Assembly (NCBI RefSeq): GCF_020866965.1
Contig: NZ_JAJATX010000008.1
Coordinates: 1 to 64,000 of the forward strand
Source of the DNA: Microvirga roseola
Lineage (GTDB): Bacteria; Pseudomonadota; Alphaproteobacteria; Rhizobiales; Beijerinckiaceae
Length of the DNA: 64,000 bases
Direction: 5' to 3'
A model generated the notes under the pieces. That model did not search any database. It saw only the letters and a list, made by a program, of their open reading frames with translations, and was not told the origin of the DNA. Of this stretch, positions 53,747 through 63,157 are shown piece by piece. Each line of letters opens with the position of its first letter. Within the stretch, counting starts at the first letter, position 1. A program made the position numbers and the translations under genes.

Positions 53747-55027
53747 TCAGCGGAACAGGGCCGGCAGCCAGAGCGACAGGCCGGGAATGTAGGTGACGAG
53801 GAGCAGGACGAGAGCGCTCGCTCCCAGAAATGGCCAGATGGATTTCATCGCCTCGCCGATGGTGATCTTGCCCACCGCACAACCCACGAAGAGAACAGAG
53901 CCCACGGGCGGCGTGTTGAGGCCGATGCCGGCATTGAGAATCAGGATCACCCCGAAATGCACCGGGTCGATGCCGAAGGCCTTGATGACGGGCAGGAAGA
54001 TTGGCGTGCAGATGATGATCATCGGCGCCATGTCCATGAAGGTACCGAGCACCAGCAGGATAACGTTGATGAGAAGGAGCACGACGATGGGATTGTCCGA
54101 AAGCGACTTCATCAGGTTGATGGTGGCCTGAGGCACCTGTAGGAAGGCCATGAGCCAGCCGAAGGCGCTGGCCGTTCCGATGACGAGGAGCACCATGGCG
54201 GTGGTTCGTACGGCCCCGAGGGTCGCCTCGACGAAGGCCTGCCAATTCAGCTCACGATAGACGAGGAGCGTGACGAGGAAGGCATAGACGACCGCGATGC
54301 ACGAGCTTTCCGCCGCCGTGAAGATCCCTGAACGGACGCCGCCGAAGATGATGAAGATGAGCAGGATGCCGGGCACGGCGGAAACGAAGAAATAGGCCAG
54401 CATCCGGAAGCCGGGGAAGGGATCGGCCGGGTAGCCGCGGCGCACGGCGACGACATAGGCTGTGATCATCAGGGCTATTGCCAACAGAAAGCCGGGCACG
54501 ATTCCAGCCGTGAACAGATCCGCCACCGAGATCGTCCCGCCGGCAGCAATCGAATAGATGATCATGTTGTGCGAGGGCGGAACGAGGAGCGCGATGATCG
54601 CCGAATTGACGGTGACGTTGACGCTGTAATCATTGGCGTAGCCACGCTTTTCCATCTGCGGGATCATGATGCCGCCAATGGCGGAGGCGTCCGCAATGGC
54701 CGAGCCTGATATGCCTCCAAAGAGGGTCGAGGCCACGACATTCACCTGGCCCAGCCCCCCGCGCAGGTGCCCGACAAAGCCGGCCGCAAGGCGGATCAGG
54801 CGGTCTGCGATTCCGCCGCGCATCATCAGGTCGCCGGCATAGATGAAGAACGGGATCGCCATCATGGCGAAGGCGCCCATGCCGGAATTGACCTGCTGGA
54901 ACACCACGATGGGCGGAAGGCCGATGTAGAGAACTGTCGCCAGGGAAGCGATGCCGAGGCAGAAGGCGACCGGCATGCCGATCAGGAGGAGCAGCGTGAA
55001 GACGCCGAAAAGAACCCAGACCTCCAT
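53747..55027 (-). CDS. dctM: TRAP transporter large permease (DctM)
   Basis: A protein of 426 residues with about 12 membrane helices and the DctM signature (FGGISGSAIADASAIGGIMIPQME; GIGLNTPPVGSVLFVGCAVG). It is the ion-coupled permease of a TRAP transporter, here tied to uronate catabolism. It begins 4 bp after the dctQ stop. Confidence 0.96.
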   Translation of the reverse strand: MEVWVLFGVFTLLLLIGMPVAFCLGIASLATVLYIGLPPIVVFQQVNSGMGAFAMMAIPFFIYAGDLMMRGGIADRLIRLAAGFVGHLRGGLGQVNVVASTLFGGISGSAIADASAIGGIMIPQMEKRGYANDYSVNVTVNSAIIALLVPPSHNMIIYSIAAGGTISVADLFTAGIVPGFLLAIALMITAYVVAVRRGYPADPFPGFRMLAYFFVSAVPGILLIFIIFGGVRSGIFTAAESSCIAVVYAFLVTLLVYRELNWQAFVEATLGAVRTTAMVLLVIGTASAFGWLMAFLQVPQATINLMKSLSDNPIVVLLLINVILLVLGTFMDMAPMIIICTPIFLPVIKAFGIDPVHFGVILILNAGIGLNTPPVGSVLFVGCAVGKITIGEAMKSIWPFLGASALVLLLVTYIPGLSLWLPALFR

Positions 55028-55031
55028 GGCA

Positions 55032-55571
55032 TCAATCCTTCACAGCAAAGAGATGCGGCTCGTCCGCACGCACCAGCGGTACCTCCTCCCCTGCAAGCAG
55101 GAGGCGGACGAGTTTCTCGAAGGAGAAGAGAGCGATCAGCACGCCGCCGGTGGCGAGCGGGACGTAGTCCGTTCCCTGCGGAATCGGCAGTCCCGGCATG
55201 TCGGCCGCCCAGGTCTCCGCGGCCAGATCCGTGCCGTACCAGGCCATGGCCGCCCCGAAAGCGATCACCAGAACCTCGGTGACGACCGACATGATCTGGC
55301 GCAGACCGGGCGGAGCGTGATGGAGGGCGATTTCGAATCCGAGATGGTTGCCCTCCCACACGCCGACGGCGGAGCCGAGAAGAATGAACCAGCTCATGAG
55401 CAGAAGGGAGGCCGGCTCCGTCCAGCTCGGAGACTGGTTCAGCACGTAGCGCCCGAACACCTGCCAGGCGATAAAGACTGTCATCAGGACGAGGCCGAAC
55501 CCGGCGATCCACAGGGCCGCCCGATTCACGACGGCCAGGATACGGGACAGCGCAGCAAGCTCAGCGCGCAT
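55032..55571 (-). CDS. dctQ: TRAP transporter small permease (DctQ)
   Basis: A protein of 179 residues with four hydrophobic helices: AALWIAGFGLVLMTVFIAWQVFGRYVL, LLMSWFILLGSAVGVWEG, IMSVVTEVLVIAFGAAMAWYG and the last near FSFEKLVRLLL. This is the DctQ layout. It lies 73 bp after the dctP gene and is followed closely by dctM. Confidence 0.93.
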   Translation of the reverse strand: MRAELAALSRILAVVNRAALWIAGFGLVLMTVFIAWQVFGRYVLNQSPSWTEPASLLLMSWFILLGSAVGVWEGNHLGFEIALHHAPPGLRQIMSVVTEVLVIAFGAAMAWYGTDLAAETWAADMPGLPIPQGTDYVPLATGGVLIALFSFEKLVRLLLAGEEVPLVRADEPHLFAVKD

Positions 55572-55644
55572 CGGTCGCGATCTCCATCGGGGAAGGTGGC
55601 GGACCGGATATTCCCGGCCCGCCGCAACATTCGAGCCGGTGGGC

Positions 55645-56625
55645 TCAGTTCATCGCCTGAATGCGCGCGACGAGATCCTTCACCTTCGGATCCTTGGAGT
55701 ATTTCTCGTAGACGGGCTTCATTGCCTCGATGAAGAGCTGCTTGTCGACCGTGTTGATCTGGCTTCCGCTGGCGCGGATCTTCTTCTCGGCCTCTTGCTC
55801 GCGGGCCTCCCAGAGCTCGCGCATCTTCGCGACCGATTCCCTCGCCGACTCGCGCACCGCCTTCTGGTCCTCGGGCGAGAGCTTGTCGAAGGCCTTCTTC
55901 GACATCACCAGCACCTCCGGAGACATCGAGTGCTCGGTCAGGGAATAGAACTTCGCCACCTCGAAGTGCCGGAAGGAGTCATAGCTCGGCCAGTTGTTCT
56001 CGGCGCCGTCCACGACGCCGGTCTGGAGCGCCGAATAAACCTCGCCCGGAGGCATCGGCGTTGCGTTCGCGCCGAGGGCATTCACCATGTCGAGGAAGAG
56101 GTCGGACTGGATCACCCGCACCTTCAAGCCCTTGAGGTCCGCCGGCGTGTTGATGGGGCGCTTGGAATTGTAGAAGGAGCGCGCGCCGGAATCATAGAAG
56201 GCGAGCGCGACAAGGCCGTGCGGCTCAAACGCCTTCAGGATCTGGTCGCCAATGGGGCCGTCCATCGTCTTGCGCATGTGGTCGACGGACCGGAAGATGA
56301 AGGGCAGTCCAGGGACCAAAGTCTCAGGGATCAGATTATTGAACGGACCTATATTGATCCGGTTCAGGTCGATGACCCCGAAGCGGGTCTGCTCGATGGT
56401 GTCCTTCTCCTGACCGAGTTGGGCCGAGGGGAAGACCTGCACCTTGTAACGGCCATTCGTCTTCTGCTCGAGCAGGGAGCCGAAATATTTCACCGCCTCG
56501 ACTGTCGGATAGCCGTCCGGGTGGACGTCGGCGGAGCGGAGGGTCGTCTGCGCGCTCGCAGCTCCGCTCAAGAGAGCCGCACACAGGCTAAGGGTGGCAG
56601 CGGCCAGGGATCGTCTTGTAAACAT
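55645..56625 (-). CDS. dctP: TRAP transporter substrate-binding protein (DctP)
   Basis: A protein of 326 residues: signal peptide MFTRRSLAAATLSLCAALLSGAASA and the DctP fold (TLRSADVHPDGYPTVEAVKYF; RPINTPADLKGLKVRVIQ; VDGAENNWPSYDSFRHFEVAKFY). It binds the substrate in the periplasm; the context suggests a uronate. It is the first gene of the operon and diverges from the GntR gene. Confidence 0.95.
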   Translation of the reverse strand: MFTRRSLAAATLSLCAALLSGAASAQTTLRSADVHPDGYPTVEAVKYFGSLLEQKTNGRYKVQVFPSAQLGQEKDTIEQTRFGVIDLNRINIGPFNNLIPETLVPGLPFIFRSVDHMRKTMDGPIGDQILKAFEPHGLVALAFYDSGARSFYNSKRPINTPADLKGLKVRVIQSDLFLDMVNALGANATPMPPGEVYSALQTGVVDGAENNWPSYDSFRHFEVAKFYSLTEHSMSPEVLVMSKKAFDKLSPEDQKAVRESARESVAKMRELWEAREQEAEKKIRASGSQINTVDKQLFIEAMKPVYEKYSKDPKVKDLVARIQAMN

Positions 56626-56772
56626 CGTATCCTCCTTGAGTTTCCTCGTTTATTTTGTTGTTGCGGAGTCGGTCCTTGCAGCCCGATCCGGCCCGGTAGG
56701 GAGGGTCTTGTAGACCTCCCCACCGGGGGACAGTCGGCACTTGTTGTGCCTTACTGTCGACCATTGTATGGT

Positions 56773-56780
56773 AGTATACT
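56773..56780. promoter_or_regulatory. Possible GntR-family operator
   Basis: The palindrome AGTATACT within ATGGTAGTATACTCT lies between the divergent dctP and gntR genes, 40 bases before gntR. FadR-type GntR proteins usually bind such short palindromes. The match is weak. Confidence 0.3.
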
Positions 56781-56819
56781 CTGATATGCGAGGCAACTCG
56801 CCAACGAACGAGATTTGTT

Positions 56820-57500
56820 GTGAACACGCCCTTTTCTATGAACCAGGGTTCCGCGGCCCAGCGCATCGAGAGCGAATTGCGCCGGCTCATCGTCGCTTTG
56901 GAGCTTCCGCCCGGAAGCCGCCTTTCCGAAAGCGATATTGCGGAGCGCCACGGCGTCTCCCGCCAGCCCGTCCGCGAGGCCCTGATCGGTCTGGCCCGGA
57001 CCCGGCTGGTGGAAATCCAGCCCCAGCGGGGCACCGTCGTCGTGAAGATCTCGGTTCGTAAGATGATGGAGGCCCGGTTTGTGCGCGAAGCGATCGAGAC
57101 TGCCGTCGTGCGGCGGGCCTGCTCATCCTTCGATAGGCAGAGCCGGGAGCGGATCGACGACCTTCTCGAGATGCAGGACAATGCTGCGCGCCGCGACGAC
57201 CACGCAGCGTTCCAGCGCTATGACGAGCTCTTCCACATCGCCCTGGCGGAAGGCGCCGGCTGTCCGCTGGCCTGGGAGGCGATCCAGGATATCAAGGCCC
57301 ATATGGACCGGGTCTGCCAGCTCACCCTCCCCGGCCCGGAGGCCATGCTGCCTCTCATCGACCAGCACCGCGCCATCGTCGCCGCCATCGATGCCTGCAA
57401 TGAGGATGCAGCTGCGGAAGCGATGCGCCGGCACCTCACGGAGATCCTGCGAGCTCTACCCCGCGTCGAAGCAGAGTATCCCGAGCTATTCAGCTCATAA
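56820..57500 (+). CDS. GntR-family regulator, FadR/FCD subgroup
   Basis: A protein of 226 residues: winged helix-turn-helix (about 20-80, LRRLIVALELPPGSRLSESDIAERHGVSRQPVREALIGL) and the all-helical FCD ligand-binding domain with metal-binding DELFHIAL and H in DQHRAIV. The start is GTG at 56820; ATG 56838 is an alternative. It diverges from dctP and probably represses the uronate operon until a pathway intermediate binds. Confidence 0.93.
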   Translation: MNTPFSMNQGSAAQRIESELRRLIVALELPPGSRLSESDIAERHGVSRQPVREALIGLARTRLVEIQPQRGTVVVKISVRKMMEARFVREAIETAVVRRACSSFDRQSRERIDDLLEMQDNAARRDDHAAFQRYDELFHIALAEGAGCPLAWEAIQDIKAHMDRVCQLTLPGPEAMLPLIDQHRAIVAAIDACNEDAAAEAMRRHLTEILRALPRVEAEYPELFSS

Positions 57501-57729
57501 TTGCGGACCCGGGGTCCTTGGCCCTGATGCACCTATCCGGATCCCCAATAAGCACGCGTATGAAGTCTTAAGGACGGCACATCCTCGGGCGGCGTTCCAC
57601 AGGTCCAACAGTGCCAGCCCCGTTTCATGCGAAAAGAGGCACCGGAAGGACAGGACTGTCTCGGAACCCATTCACGAGGCGCGCTTGGCCCGTTAGAGTG
57701 ATCATCCCCTCGCATTTGGATCCCAGCTC

Positions 57730-58965
57730 ATGGCCGCCAGCGTTACCGACCGTTTCCTGCGTTACGTCGTCATCGACACCCAGTCCGACGCCAAGTCCCC
57801 GTCCCAGCCATCGACAGAAAAGCAGAAGACCCTCGGCCGGCTTCTGGTCAAGGAGCTTCTTGAGATCGGCGTTGCGGACGCTCATCTCGACGAGCACGGT
57901 TATGTCTATGCGACCATTCCGTCGAACAGCCCCAAGAACAACGTTCCTGTCATCTGCTTCTGCGCCCACATGGACACGGCGCCGGACTTTTCCGGCACCA
58001 ACATCAAGCCGCAGGTCGTCAGGGATTACCAGGGCGGCGACATCCGGTTGCCGGGCGATCCCAGCCAGATCATCCGGGTCGCCGACCATCCCGTGCTGAG
58101 GGACCTGATCGGACATGACATCGTCACGTCGGACGGCACGACGCTGCTCGGCGCAGACGACAAGGCCGGAATTGCCGAGATCGTGGCGGCAGCCGAGTTC
58201 CTGGTGAAGAACCCGGACATCAGGCACGGCGCGCTCCGCATCCTCTTCACCACGGATGAGGAGGTCGGCCGCGGCGTCGACAAGGTCGACCTGACGAAGC
58301 TTGGCGCCGATTTCGGCTACACGATGGACGGCGAGACCGCCGGAACGATCGAGGACGAGACCTTCTCCGCAGATGCGGTGGAGATCGCGATCAAAGGCGT
58401 GGCCATCCATCCGGGCTTCGCCTACGGCAAGATGGAAAACGCCATCAGGATCGCCGGCGCGATCATCGCGCGTCTCCCGCAGGACATGGCGCCCGAGACC
58501 ACCAGAGGCCGTGACGGCTTCATCCACCCGACCGGCGTTTCCGGGGTGATGGAAAAGGCCGAACTCAGCTTCATCATCCGCGACTTCACGGAGGACGGCC
58601 TGAAGCAGAAGGAGGCATTGCTGGAGCAGATCACCAAGGAGGTGATGGGGGCCTATCCGGGCTCCAGCTACACCTTCACGGTCAAGGAACAGTATCGCAA
58701 CATGAAGATCGTGCTCGACCGGCACCCGGAGATCGTCGAGTACGCAGTGGAGGCGATCCGCAGGGCGGGCATGAATCCGGTGCGCGGCAGCATTCGCGGC
58801 GGCACGGACGGCTCACGCCTCTCCTTCATGGGGCTGCCCTGCGCCAACATCTTCGCCGGAGGCCATGCCTTCCACTCCCCGCTGGAGTTCGTCAGCAGCC
58901 AGGACATGGAAAAGGCGGTGAAGACCATCGTCGAACTCGCGAAAGTCTGGGAGGAGCGCGCTTAA
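57730..58965 (+). CDS. pepT: Peptidase T (tripeptide aminopeptidase)
   Basis: A protein of 411 residues of the M20 family: FCAHMDTAPDFSG (H, D of the zinc site), TLLGADDKAGIAEI, FTTDEEVGRG with the catalytic E, and GGTDGSRLSFMGLPCANIFAGGHAFHS at the C-terminus. It removes N-terminal residues from tripeptides in the cytoplasm. It is a single gene, preceded by 229 bp without a gene. Confidence 0.96.
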   Translation: MAASVTDRFLRYVVIDTQSDAKSPSQPSTEKQKTLGRLLVKELLEIGVADAHLDEHGYVYATIPSNSPKNNVPVICFCAHMDTAPDFSGTNIKPQVVRDYQGGDIRLPGDPSQIIRVADHPVLRDLIGHDIVTSDGTTLLGADDKAGIAEIVAAAEFLVKNPDIRHGALRILFTTDEEVGRGVDKVDLTKLGADFGYTMDGETAGTIEDETFSADAVEIAIKGVAIHPGFAYGKMENAIRIAGAIIARLPQDMAPETTRGRDGFIHPTGVSGVMEKAELSFIIRDFTEDGLKQKEALLEQITKEVMGAYPGSSYTFTVKEQYRNMKIVLDRHPEIVEYAVEAIRRAGMNPVRGSIRGGTDGSRLSFMGLPCANIFAGGHAFHSPLEFVSSQDMEKAVKTIVELAKVWEERA

Positions 58966-58971
58966 GGCGCT
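58955..58971 (+). terminator. Short hairpin at the end of pepT
   Basis: AGCGC and GCGCT form a 5-bp stem spanning the stop codon, followed by TTTCC. It may serve as a weak terminator. Confidence 0.4.
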
Positions 58972-59110
58972 TTTCCGCATCATGGGCGCCTAGTTCTTCC
59001 GGATGCTCCGGCAGAACTCGCTCGTGCCGTCCTGGTTTTTTGCGTCATACCGTCCAATAATCGCCGAGCGTCCCTGAAGATACAGGGCGGAGGCAGGGAG
59101 GAGACGGCGA

Positions 59111-60055
59111 ATGACAGAGCAATCGAGCAGTTCCTTGGGCGATGCCCAGGGCCAGAAGGTACGCGCCGGCATCATTGGCCTGGGTTCGATGGGCTTTGGA
59201 ATGGCGGCATCGCTCATGCGCGCCGGTTTCGACGTCGCGGGCTATGACGTGGTCCCGGCCGCCGCCGAGCGCTTCGTTCGGGAGGGAGGACGCCGCACGG
59301 CCTCCCCGGTTGAAGCCGCCCGGCAGGCAGACATTGTCGTGTCGGTCGTGGTCAACGCGGCGCAAACGGAGGACATCCTGTTCGGATCGGGCGGAATAGC
59401 GCAAGGGATGCCCGAGGGCGCAGTGTTCATCTCGTCCGCGACCATGGCCCCGGAGCATGCTCGCGATATGGCGCGGCGGCTCGAAGCAACCGGCCGGCAC
59501 TACCTCGACGCGCCGATCAGCGGCGGGGCCCGCCGCGCCGCCGAAGGGGCGCTGACCATTCTGGCCTCCGGGAGCCCTGCCGCCTTCGCCAGAGCCAGGC
59601 CGGCGCTGAATGCAATGGCGGCAAAGGTCTATGAGCTCGGCGACGAGCCTGGCCTGGGCGCAGCGTTCAAGATGATCAACCAGCTGCTCGCAGGCGTCCA
59701 CATCGCCGCCGCCTGTGAGGCCATTGCCTTCGCGGCCAAGCAGGGGCTCGATATCCGGAAGGTCTACGAGGTCATCACGGCTTCGGCGGGCAATTCCTGG
59801 ATGTTCGAGAACCGGATGCCACACGTGCTGGAGGGTGACTACACGCCTCACAGCGCCGTGGACATCTTCGTCAAGGATCTGGGGATCATCCAGGACATGG
59901 CTCGCGACGCCAAGTTCCCGGTTCCCGTATCCGCTGCGGCGCTCCAGATGTTCCTGATGACATCAGGATCGGGCATGGGCCGGGACGACGATACGTCCGT
60001 CGCGCGCCTCTATGCGCGCATGACGGGAACCAGCCTTCCGGGCGATGCCGGCTGA
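59111..60055 (+). CDS. ltnD: L-threonate dehydrogenase LtnD
   Basis: A protein of 314 residues of the beta-hydroxyacid dehydrogenase family: AGIIGLGSMGFGMAASL (NAD loop), DAPISGGARRAAEGALTI and the catalytic lysine in GAAFKMINQLLAG. LtnD oxidises L-threonate to 2-oxo-tetronate with NAD. Identification as LtnD rests on similarity plus the adjacent tetronate genes otnC, otnK and otnI. GGAGGAG lies upstream of the ATG. It converges with the next dehydrogenase gene. Confidence 0.9.
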   Translation: MTEQSSSSLGDAQGQKVRAGIIGLGSMGFGMAASLMRAGFDVAGYDVVPAAAERFVREGGRRTASPVEAARQADIVVSVVVNAAQTEDILFGSGGIAQGMPEGAVFISSATMAPEHARDMARRLEATGRHYLDAPISGGARRAAEGALTILASGSPAAFARARPALNAMAAKVYELGDEPGLGAAFKMINQLLAGVHIAAACEAIAFAAKQGLDIRKVYEVITASAGNSWMFENRMPHVLEGDYTPHSAVDIFVKDLGIIQDMARDAKFPVPVSAAALQMFLMTSGSGMGRDDDTSVARLYARMTGTSLPGDAG

Positions 60056-60072
60056 CGCCAACCTTCAGCCTG

Positions 60073-60975
60073 TCAGCCCCCCTGCTCGCGCTCGATGCCG
60101 TTGAGCTCGGCGATGACATCCGACAGCATGGGGACATAGTCATCCCCGTGCCCTGTACCGACGGCGAGAGCAAAGCTGTTTCGAACGGCCGCCCCGACCG
60201 GATTGGCGAGACCGACCGAATTGGCAAAGGATGCGAGATAAGTCATGTCCTTGAGACCATTACGGATCGCGAACCTGTGCGCATTCGGATCCCGCTCGAG
60301 CACCCATTTGAAGAAGGTCTGGTAGAAACCGCAATCCATGCGGCCGCCGCGGATCACGCTATCGAAGAGCTGCGGCGTCAGGCCTGCCTTGACGCCGAGC
60401 GCGAGAGCCTCGGAATAGATGGCGGCATAGCCCATCGACAGGAAGTTGTTGAGGAGCTTCATGGTGTGCCCCGTCCCGGTCGGCCCGGTATGCACCACGC
60501 GCTGCGCGAAGGCATCCAGAACCGGGCGCACGCGCTCGACGACGTCGGGATCGCCGCCGACCATCACATCGAGGGTGCCAGCCCGTGCATCCGCCGGCGT
60601 GCGTCCCAGCGGGGCATCGATGAGAGTGATGCCCGACGATGCGAGTTCGGCGGCAAGCTTGATCGTCACCGATGGATCGGAGGTCGAACAATCGACGACG
60701 AGCAGCGGCCGGCCGGCCGCTGCAAGACCTTCAGGCCCCTGGAGGATTCCTTGGACCTCCGCCGAGCCCGTGACGCAGAGGATCACGATGTCGGATTGCT
60801 CCGCAAGATCCTTCGGACTCCTCGCCTCAGCTGCTCCGCGCCGCTTGAGGTCTTCGACTGGATCGCGGTTGCGATGCGCCAGGACCGTCAGGGGCCAGCC
60901 CTTGTCGACGAGGTTGCCCGCCATGCCGTGGCCCATCAGCCCGACCCCAATGAAACCGATCCGCTCCTTCACCAT
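60073..60975 (-). CDS. Second beta-hydroxyacid dehydrogenase in the tetronate cluster
   Basis: A protein of 300 residues: IGFIGVGLMGHGMAGNLVDKG (cofactor loop), VDCSTSDPS, DAPLGRTPADARAGTL and the catalytic lysine in GHTMKLLNNFLS. It resembles 3-hydroxyisobutyrate dehydrogenase/GarR/LtnD relatives, but its substrate is not assigned. The start at 60975 (MVKERIGFIG) is preferred over one 6 codons earlier. It lies 76 bp downstream of otnC and is probably transcribed with otnK-otnC. Confidence 0.9.
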   Translation of the reverse strand: MVKERIGFIGVGLMGHGMAGNLVDKGWPLTVLAHRNRDPVEDLKRRGAAEARSPKDLAEQSDIVILCVTGSAEVQGILQGPEGLAAAGRPLLVVDCSTSDPSVTIKLAAELASSGITLIDAPLGRTPADARAGTLDVMVGGDPDVVERVRPVLDAFAQRVVHTGPTGTGHTMKLLNNFLSMGYAAIYSEALALGVKAGLTPQLFDSVIRGGRMDCGFYQTFFKWVLERDPNAHRFAIRNGLKDMTYLASFANSVGLANPVGAAVRNSFALAVGTGHGDDYVPMLSDVIAELNGIEREQGG

Positions 60976-61051
60976 CAGCCAAACTCTCCTCACCTATCTC
61001 GCTGCAGTTCCACCCGCCGCACAGCCCGCAGGTCCTGTTGAAACGATAGTC

Positions 61052-61690
61052 TCAGCTCGGGAACACCCTCTCCAATTCCTCGACGGCCTCACAGGTCAGC
61101 GGACGGGCCGGCCGATCTCCGATGAGGAAGAACAGCTTGGAAGTCTCCTCCAGCTCCTCGCTGTTATAGACCGCTTCCTCCAGCGACCTGCCCGACACGA
61201 TGGGCCCGTGATTGGCGAGCAGCATGGAGGCATGATCCCGCGCAACCTGGCGCACGGCCGCCGCAAGGGCCCGATCGCCGGGTCGATGATAGGGCACGAG
61301 CGGCAATCGACTAACGCGCATCACATGATAGGCCGTCAAGGGCGGCAGCACGTTCGCGGTGTTCTCGTGGCACAGGCATGAGAGGGCCACCGCATGGGTG
61401 CAGTGGAGATGAACGACGGCGCGAGCCGATGGGCGCTCCTCAAACATGGCGAGGTGAAAGAAGGCTTCCTTCGAGGCCGGATCGCCCGCAAGGAGCGTTC
61501 CGTCCCTGGCCAGTTTCGAGATGCGGGCCGGATCGAGAAAGCCAAGACAGGAGTTGGTCGGCGTTACCAGGATACTGCCGTCCTCCAGACGCACCGAGAG
61601 GTTGCCGGCGGTCCCATGGGCGAGCCCGCGCTGGTAGAGGATGGCGCCGAACCGGGCCATCGCATCGCGCAGGCGTGTTTCATCGCTCAT
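61052..61690 (-). CDS. otnC: 3-oxo-tetronate 4-phosphate decarboxylase OtnC (class II aldolase)
   Basis: A protein of 212 residues of the class II aldolase/adducin fold: GLAHGTAGNLSVRLEDGS, VVHLHCTHAVALSC (HxH zinc site), LLANHGPIVSG (third His). OtnC decarboxylates 3-oxo-tetronate 4-phosphate to dihydroxyacetone phosphate. Its start overlaps the otnK stop by 4 bases, so they are coupled. Confidence 0.93.
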   Translation of the reverse strand: MSDETRLRDAMARFGAILYQRGLAHGTAGNLSVRLEDGSILVTPTNSCLGFLDPARISKLARDGTLLAGDPASKEAFFHLAMFEERPSARAVVHLHCTHAVALSCLCHENTANVLPPLTAYHVMRVSRLPLVPYHRPGDRALAAAVRQVARDHASMLLANHGPIVSGRSLEEAVYNSEELEETSKLFFLIGDRPARPLTCEAVEELERVFPS

Positions 61691-62973
61691 GGCGTGCTCC
61701 TGTGGGCGCCGGACAGCGCCTTCAGCGCCTTGCTGAAGAAATCGGGCGCACCGAAGTTTCCCGACTTCAGCGCCATCGCGATCCCCTTGCCGTCGGCGGC
61801 CACCAGAACCGGCACACCGGGATCGATCTCGGGGCCGATATGGAACGATCGCACGCCCAGGGCAGAAACCACAGCCCCCGAGGTTTCTCCGCCGCCGACC
61901 ACGAGGCGGCGGACGCCCGAGGCGAGCAGCAGTCTTGCCGTCTCCGCAAAGAGCGCCTCAAGCCTGCTTGCGACATTCTCGCGGCCATACCGCGCCTGCA
62001 GCGCGGCAACCTGTTCCGGGCGAGAGGAGGAAAAGATCAACGGTGCGCATCCGGCATTCTCCTTCACGAAGGCCTGCAGGTCCTCGGGCGATACCCTGCC
62101 GTCCATGACGGCATCCACATCAATGGGAAGGACAGGATGCTCCTTGGCATGGGTCTCAACCTGGGTCAGTGTGGCGCGCGAGCAGCTGCCCACGAGGATT
62201 GCCTCAGGCCCTTCGACGGCCTCCACCTGCGGCTGCCCTCCCCTTGCCAGCCCCGCCCTGATGAAGTTGCGCGGCAGGCCCAGCGCAATGCCCGAGCCTC
62301 CGGTGAGGAGCTTCGCGTCCGTGCAGGACTCCCCGATGGACAGCAGATCGTCATTGGTGAGCGCATCGACGATCACGAGCCGCTGCCCCTGATCGGCCGA
62401 GGATGCAAGCGCTTGTCGGGTTGCGTCGCCTCCTCGCGAAATCACGGACCAGTCGACGAGCCCGACCGGATCCGAGCATTGCCGGCCGAGCCACCGCCGC
62501 AGATCGGCGTCGGTCATGGGATTGAGCGGGTGATGCTCCATGCCCGATTCGTTCAGCAGCCGGTCGCCCACGAAGAGGTGGCCCTTGTAGATCATGCGGC
62601 CCGCATCCGGGAATGCGGAGCAGGCAACGACGCCCCTCACGCCGAGGCGCTGGGCCAGCGCTTCACCGACCGGGCCGATATTGCCTTGAGGCGTGGAATC
62701 GAAGGTCGAGCAGTACTTGAACACGATCTGCCGGCAGCCCTGGGCCTGAAGCCATTCAAGAGCGGCCAGCGACTGGGACACGGCCTCCTGGGCGGGAATG
62801 GAGCGGCTCTTCAGGGAGATGACTCCGGCCTCGACGCCCGCCGGCGCCGGCGTGGTCGGCACGCCAAGAAACTGGACCGTCCTGAGGCCGCCATCAGGGC
62901 CGTAGCCCTTGGCGATCGTGTTGGCGATGTCGCTCGCCCCCGTGAAGTCGTCAGCGATCACTCCGAGCAGCAT
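61687..62973 (-). CDS. otnK: 3-oxo-tetronate kinase OtnK (DUF1537 family)
   Basis: A protein of 428 residues starting MLLGVIADDFTGASDIANTI, the four-carbon acid sugar kinase signature. It also has FKYCSTFDSTPQGNIGPVG and the C-terminal VVGGGETSGAVVSALG nucleotide-binding loop. It phosphorylates 3-oxo-tetronate at C4. The start at 62973 fits the family; a frame reaching 63177 is rejected. GGAGGG lies 10 bases upstream. Confidence 0.95.
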   Translation of the reverse strand: MLLGVIADDFTGASDIANTIAKGYGPDGGLRTVQFLGVPTTPAPAGVEAGVISLKSRSIPAQEAVSQSLAALEWLQAQGCRQIVFKYCSTFDSTPQGNIGPVGEALAQRLGVRGVVACSAFPDAGRMIYKGHLFVGDRLLNESGMEHHPLNPMTDADLRRWLGRQCSDPVGLVDWSVISRGGDATRQALASSADQGQRLVIVDALTNDDLLSIGESCTDAKLLTGGSGIALGLPRNFIRAGLARGGQPQVEAVEGPEAILVGSCSRATLTQVETHAKEHPVLPIDVDAVMDGRVSPEDLQAFVKENAGCAPLIFSSSRPEQVAALQARYGRENVASRLEALFAETARLLLASGVRRLVVGGGETSGAVVSALGVRSFHIGPEIDPGVPVLVAADGKGIAMALKSGNFGAPDFFSKALKALSGAHRSTP

Positions 62974-63157
62974 GTCAGAGTCTCCCTCCGAACCCATTAA
63001 GCGAGGGCCCGCCGCGGAAAGCAAGCGGACCAAGGCACAGAGCCCCATCCTCGATGAAGCGGCAAGCCGTCTGTATTGCAACATAGGGCAGCGTTCGTCA
63101 CAATCCCATCCTGCGCTCGCCGGCAGCGCGAAGCCCCTTGTACATCCGGATGAACCG

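Noticed and set aside
61378-63000. A 540-codon frame on the + strand opposite otnC/otnK
   Set aside because: It is antisense to two conserved tetronate genes with overlapping ends, and has no domain.
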